From contig NZ_VOAY01000001.1 in NCBI RefSeq assembly GCF_008369125.1, positions 1-64,000 on the forward strand: a stretch of DNA of 64,000 nt, read 5' to 3'. Positions 60,934 to 64,000 of this stretch are shown piece after piece (positions within the stretch are counted from its first letter, which is position 1; the number at the start of each line of letters is the position of its first letter). The DNA comes from Allopusillimonas sp008369125. Its GTDB lineage: Bacteria > Pseudomonadota > Gammaproteobacteria > Burkholderiales > Burkholderiaceae_B. Below the pieces are notes generated by a model. It had not been told where the DNA came from. It made no database searches and saw only the letters and a program-made list of their open reading frames with translations. Made by a program: the position numbers and the translations under genes.

Positions 60934-61394
60934 ATGGTTTTTGCTTTGTTAGGTGGGCAAAACGTTAACATCCGCCTTCGGAGTTGAAGGCAGGGTATTG
61001 TAAAGGGGTTTGAACACTGCCCCGGGAGCCAGCACAGCGTGTGTAGTGCTCAAGTTGTAAGCAAGTAGCGAGCCCGGTAAGCGACGGTTTCTGAATAATC
61101 GGGCTGCATGGCATGCGTGGGGCCCCATTTTTTTGCGTTAACGGGTTAAACTGCGGCGCCGGTTAGTCATATAGCCAAATAGCTAGGTATCCTGTTAGCC
61201 GTTAGCAGGTGAACCCGTTAACCGGTCAGTCAGCCAGTTCGCGAGTGAGTCAGTCGGCTAGCCAGCGGGCCTTGGCTTTTTGTAAACGTATTGTGGCTGC
61301 ACCTGCGGACTGTGTATGATGTGCCCGTCGTAGGCGCATGCGCAAGCAAACTTGGCAGCACATTATAATTACGCGTTGTACTGGTTTTTTCATC
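60934..61394. other. Intergenic region between pldA and tRNA-Arg
   Basis: No gene is seen in 461 bp. Around 61180-61275 the DNA carries short related words (GTTAGC, GTCAGC, AGTCAG, AGCCAG) in loose repetition. A perfect TATAAT lies close to the tRNA (see separate entry). Confidence 0.4.
61364..61369 (+). promoter_or_regulatory. -10 box of the tRNA-Arg promoter
   Basis: TATAAT at 61364-61369 would start transcription near 61376, about 19 bases before the tRNA. The -35 region is weak (CGCAAG at 61341-61346). A second possible promoter lies further upstream (TTGTGG, 18 bp, TATGAT near 61290-61320). Confidence 0.45.
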
Positions 61395-61471
61395 CCGCCC
61401 TTAGCTCAGCTGGATAGAGCAACGGCCTTCTAAGCCGTAGGTCGCAGGTTCGAGCCCTGCAGGGCGGACCA
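61395..61471 (+). tRNA. tRNA-Arg (anticodon TCT)
   Basis: A 77-nt cloverleaf with CCA encoded. Acceptor CCGCCCT pairs with AGGGCGG; D arm GCTC-AGCTGGATA-GAGC; anticodon arm ACGGC-CTTCTAA-GCCGT with anticodon TCT, reading AGA; T arm GCAGG-TTCGAGC-CCTGC; then A and CCA. All stems are fully paired. The 3' half of this gene is repeated 525 bp downstream, so it has served as an integration site. Confidence 0.95.
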
Positions 61472-61987
61472 TAAAATCTTGTTTTGTTTCAATGTTTTAT
61501 GGCCGGTTCAATCAGTAGTCTTTAGCTGTTCTAGCTACGGCTGTGCCCTGAACGTGGCAGCATTTACGCGCTGCGCGACGTGTCCAACAGGCAACTCGCC
61601 CGGCTTTTTGTCATTTCGATAATTCTCCAGTCGCCCAATACTTTCAGTACGAAACACGGTACTCCACCGGGTGCGTTGCCTGTTGGGCATGTCGCAAAAA
61701 CGCTTGGCTGACATGCTTGGCTCGACTGAGCAAACCGTTTCATTGTGGGAGCGGCATGGGCGTATGCCGGTTGGTTATGACCGCTTGATGCGTGCGTTCT
61801 ACCTGGGATTTTTGGATGGAAACGTAAAGCTGCGAGACATGGTGGACCGGCTGGTCAACTTGGATCGGCCCTATCGGGACGAGAAGGCCGTGTTTGAAGA
61901 TACCGACATTGGCTGGAAGATAGTCGCCTGATTATTTTTTGATGAGTCGGCCTTCCCATCCGTAGGTCGCAGGTTCGAGCCCTGCAG
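61435..61987 (+). mobile_element. Integration scar at tRNA-Arg, bounded by 28-bp direct repeats
   Basis: The 28-bp sequence from CCGTAGGTCG to GAGCCCTGCAG occurs at 61435-61462 within the tRNA and again at 61960-61987. Similarity continues on both sides (GGCCTTC before; GG and CCA after), so the second copy is a 3' half of an arginine tRNA. This is the att-site pattern of an integrative element. Only about 500 bp remain between the repeats, with one XRE-type gene and no integrase, so the element is a deletion remnant. Confidence 0.75.
61671..61931 (+). CDS. XRE-type helix-turn-helix protein, probably the C-terminal part of a longer regulator
   Basis: An 86-residue ORF from a GTG at 61671 (ATG 61689 is an alternative). 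The helix-turn-helix is clear: MSQKRLADMLGSTEQTVSLW followed by ERHGRMPVGYDRLMRAFYLG. This resembles the DNA-binding C-terminal half of MqsA-like or HigA-like antitoxins, which normally have an upstream zinc-finger or toxin-binding domain. The frame is closed upstream by a stop at 61620, so that half is missing. It lies between the tRNA-derived repeats, suggesting it arrived with the element. No ribosome site is visible. Confidence 0.6.
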   Translation: MRCLLGMSQKRLADMLGSTEQTVSLWERHGRMPVGYDRLMRAFYLGFLDGNVKLRDMVDRLVNLDRPYRDEKAVFEDTDIGWKIVA

Positions 61988-62005
61988 CTCGGTCCATTCC
62001 GGTCC

Positions 62006-62551
62006 TTATCTTCCGAACTTCTCTTCTAGAGCGGCTCGGTGCGGTGCCAAGGCGGGCAAGTCTTGCTCGGCATTCTGTCGTAGTGCAACGTTTCGTGCGT
62101 GGCCTTTTTCCATGCCTGCCAGCACAGCTCGTTTACTGGCTTCCGATAGCTTAGGGTCTTTATTTACATTGGCGATGCCTTGTTGATAGCCCTGTTCGAC
62201 CTCGGCAAGCGTCAACTTTGAGCTAAGAATCACATAGCCATTCATGACGCGATCCCCGACGTCTGCCCACTCTTCGGGGCTCGAAAAGCCATGCGCTTTG
62301 GCTAGATTGCCCAGGTCTTCGTAGGCAGGCCCTGCCTTTTCCATCAACTCGATCCCAGAAGCCAGTGGGCGGGTGCGATCGATCTTTTTCCGTTTGCCAT
62401 CATCGTGTTTCGCTGACAGCGCCTGTGCTTCTGGCATGCTGTTAAGGTAGCGTTCAACCTGTTGTTCTGTCAGGGGTGTAGCTAAGGCTGTGCCGATTGA
62501 TTGGCCAAACAGAAAAAGACACCCAGCAAGAACAATAAGCTTTCTGATCAT
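62006..62551 (-). CDS. Secreted or periplasmic protein of unknown function
   Basis: A 181-residue protein starting MIRKLIVLAGCLFLFGQSIG with a Sec signal peptide (cleavage near ALATP), then a soluble, largely helical domain with many charged residues. Recognisable segments: EQQVERYLNSMPEAQALSAK and AHGFSSPEEWADVGDRVMNGY. I cannot name the family with confidence. ATG 62551 has GGAG eight bases before; codons upstream in the same frame are not protein-like. It stands alone, on the opposite strand to its neighbours. Confidence 0.7.
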   Translation of the reverse strand: MIRKLIVLAGCLFLFGQSIGTALATPLTEQQVERYLNSMPEAQALSAKHDDGKRKKIDRTRPLASGIELMEKAGPAYEDLGNLAKAHGFSSPEEWADVGDRVMNGYVILSSKLTLAEVEQGYQQGIANVNKDPKLSEASKRAVLAGMEKGHARNVALRQNAEQDLPALAPHRAALEEKFGR

Positions 62552-62901
62552 GTGAAAAACTCCGTGGATGCAACCGGTAAAAAAAGGTTGGAGCTTGGCA
62601 AGGCTCGTTGTGCAGAGACTGCAAGGCAGAACAAACTGGCAGTATGGTAAACGTTTGCCTACCTCGCGGCACCGTCTGTATGAACGGGCAACGAAATTGT
62701 AGCTGCCACAGGCCACGTTTGTCGCAACGGGCTCGGGGAGTGTGGCGTATGTTGCAGTGTGATGGCTGATGCGCACAAAGCTTTTTTGTCTTACTGGCCG
62801 TAACACGTTGAAAACTGCACTCGCACACCTCTTGCGCCGCTATGTTACTTATATACAAGCTTGTTGTGCCCAATATTCCGGGTGCGTGCATGAGGGAGTA
62901 C
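62552..62901. other. Divergent intergenic region, nothing recognised
   Basis: The 350 bp separate the divergent secreted-protein gene and acyltransferase gene. Both promoters should lie here, but I see no confident -35/-10 pair, repeat or RNA structure. Open frames on either strand have Cys/His-rich composition typical of chance translation. Confidence 0.4.
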
Positions 62902-63963
62902 ATGAGTCAGAGCAAGAAAAATTTTAGCGTTGCGATAGATACAGCCAGGGTGGTGGCCTGCTTTATGGTCGTTGTGCTGCACGTGGCCGCCATTAATTTT
63001 TATTCGTTTGATGACCACGGGCAGTGGTGGGCGAGCAATTTTTATGATTCGCTCACACGCACCTGTGTGCCGCTTTTTTTGATGATTACGGGTGTGCTCT
63101 TAATGCGTAAGCAAGAGTCGTTACCCCAATTTTTCAAGAAACGGTTTGTACGGATTATTCCGCCCTTGCTGTTCTGGTCGCTGTTTTACATGGCGTGGAA
63201 CAGTTGGCAGGGCGAGCATTATGGTCGCTGGTATGAGTGGATCACGACGATGGCCAATGGCCCGGTCACCTTTCATCTCTGGTATTTGTACGCCATTGTA
63301 GGCATCTATCTGTTCGTGCCATTTTTGCGAAAAATATGGCATGCTACAAAGCAATCTGAGCGCAAGCTTTATCTGGCGCTGTGGGCGGTTGCTTCCTGCT
63401 GGCCCACGATCAAAGTGTTGTTCGATATCGACGTAGATGCACTTGAGGTCTATGGCATTGGGCCTTTCTTTGGCCTGGTCGGTTATCTGTTTCTGGGGGC
63501 CTACGTGCATGATGTTTATGTAGAGCATCCTGCGAAGCGCCGGTATTGGCTGCTTAGCCTTGGCCTGTTTATGCTCTTTAGCGTACTCACCATGTTGGCC
63601 ACGTATGTGTATTCTGCCCGTGAAGGCGAGCCTGATCCTTTGTTTTATGACTATCTGTCGCCGTTTGTGCTGGTGTCGTCGATCTACGCGTTTAACGTGC
63701 TTTATGGTTTGGGCATACGGTTGGGTAAGTCGTTGGATGTCGGTGTCGACGTGCCCGGGCTAAAGCAATTGTCTGCCTGCACGCTGGGTGTTTATTGCCT
63801 ACACATTTTTATTTTGCATCGTTTTGACGCCGCTACGGGCATTATGGAAGGCGATGCGTCGTCGTGGTGGGCCATCCCGGTGACGGCTGTTGTTGTGTTC
63901 AGTGTGTCGATGGGGGCCATTATGTTGCTGCGCCGCTTTCGGGCGTTTGAGTATGTGACGTGA
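62902..63963 (+). CDS. Acyltransferase-3 family membrane protein (OafA/WecH-like)
   Basis: A 353-residue protein with about ten TM helices, of the family that O-acetylates or succinylates surface polysaccharides. IDTARVVACFMVVVLHVAAI carries the family's R and H residues in the first helix, and VPLFLMITGVLLMRK the following conserved loop; FHLWYLYAIVGIYLFVPFLR is typical of WecH-like members. ATG 62902 has GAGGGAG close upstream; ATG 62890 would add four residues. The polymer modified is unknown; the polysaccharide made by the 44.7-54.6 kb genes is a candidate. Confidence 0.85.
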   Translation: MSQSKKNFSVAIDTARVVACFMVVVLHVAAINFYSFDDHGQWWASNFYDSLTRTCVPLFLMITGVLLMRKQESLPQFFKKRFVRIIPPLLFWSLFYMAWNSWQGEHYGRWYEWITTMANGPVTFHLWYLYAIVGIYLFVPFLRKIWHATKQSERKLYLALWAVASCWPTIKVLFDIDVDALEVYGIGPFFGLVGYLFLGAYVHDVYVEHPAKRRYWLLSLGLFMLFSVLTMLATYVYSAREGEPDPLFYDYLSPFVLVSSIYAFNVLYGLGIRLGKSLDVGVDVPGLKQLSACTLGVYCLHIFILHRFDAATGIMEGDASSWWAIPVTAVVVFSVSMGAIMLLRRFRAFEYVT

Positions 63964-64000
63964 GGGGCTGGGGGCAGCAACCTTAAATTACTACCTTAGT

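Noticed and set aside
61947..61996. Second tRNA gene after tRNA-Arg
   Set aside because: Only the anticodon 3' side, T arm and CCA are present; there is no acceptor 5' strand or D arm, and the anticodon stem does not pair.

Overview
The window looks like a chromosomal segment of a betaproteobacterium of the order Burkholderiales, most likely the family Alcaligenaceae (relatives of Bordetella, Achromobacter, Advenella, Pusillimonas). I infer this from the order metG / mrp / tamA / tamB / dcd / basic amino acid decarboxylase, from coq7, an indolepyruvate oxidoreductase with a divergent LysR gene and a tandem glycine riboswitch in front of gcvT, and from the protein sequences. The assignment rests on family recognition only; no search was run. 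Coding density is high, with about 45 real genes. Five probable TTG starts and one GTG start are used.

Layout. 1-830: end of an IS3-family element beside a gutted hipA and an intact hipB-like gene. 1044-2299: 3-hydroxybutyrate dehydrogenase and a VOC protein. 2485-5594 (-): gtrA / gtrB / ArnT-like operon for lipid-linked sugar transfer to LPS or lipid A. 6068-9730 (-): histidine kinase, response regulator and a 14-TMS drug exporter. 9988-13469: dbpA, a Zur-type ribosomal protein L36 gene missed by length filters, a methyltransferase and a zinc-type CDF exporter. 13490-27686: metG, mrp, tamA-tamB, dcd, a basic amino acid decarboxylase and a flavoprotein whose 3' end is tandemly repeated. 27940-32808: glycine riboswitch and gcvTHP. 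32988-35956: omega-amino acid transaminase and a divergent MocR regulator. 36199-38335 (-): osmC-like, thyA, folA.

38837-43502 is a compact cbb3-like oxidase cluster (CcoS-CcoN fusion, CcoO, monoheme cytochrome c, SCO, CtaG-like protein), followed by coq7. 44437-44595 is a candidate small RNA with an anti-Shine-Dalgarno loop. 44719-54639 is a surface polysaccharide operon: a WecA-like initiating transferase, TviB/TviC enzymes for UDP-GalNAcA, a MurJ/Wzx-like flippase and four GT4 domains in three genes, two of them fused. 54982-60933: indolepyruvate oxidoreductase, LysR regulator, outer membrane phospholipase A. 61395-61996: tRNA-Arg(TCT) followed by a small integration scar bounded by a copy of the tRNA 3' half. 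The window ends with a secreted protein and an acyltransferase-3 protein.

A theme across the window is short-period repeat expansion. Hexamer or nonamer arrays sit between genes (36096-36170, 36820-37018, 54746-54909), and in-frame low-complexity stretches sit within or at the ends of otherwise conserved proteins (TamB, GtrB, CcoO, the CtaG-like protein, the fused glycosyltransferase). The strongest candidates for something new are the CcoS-CcoN oxidase cluster, the anti-SD small RNA, the fused glycosyltransferase and this repeat behaviour.
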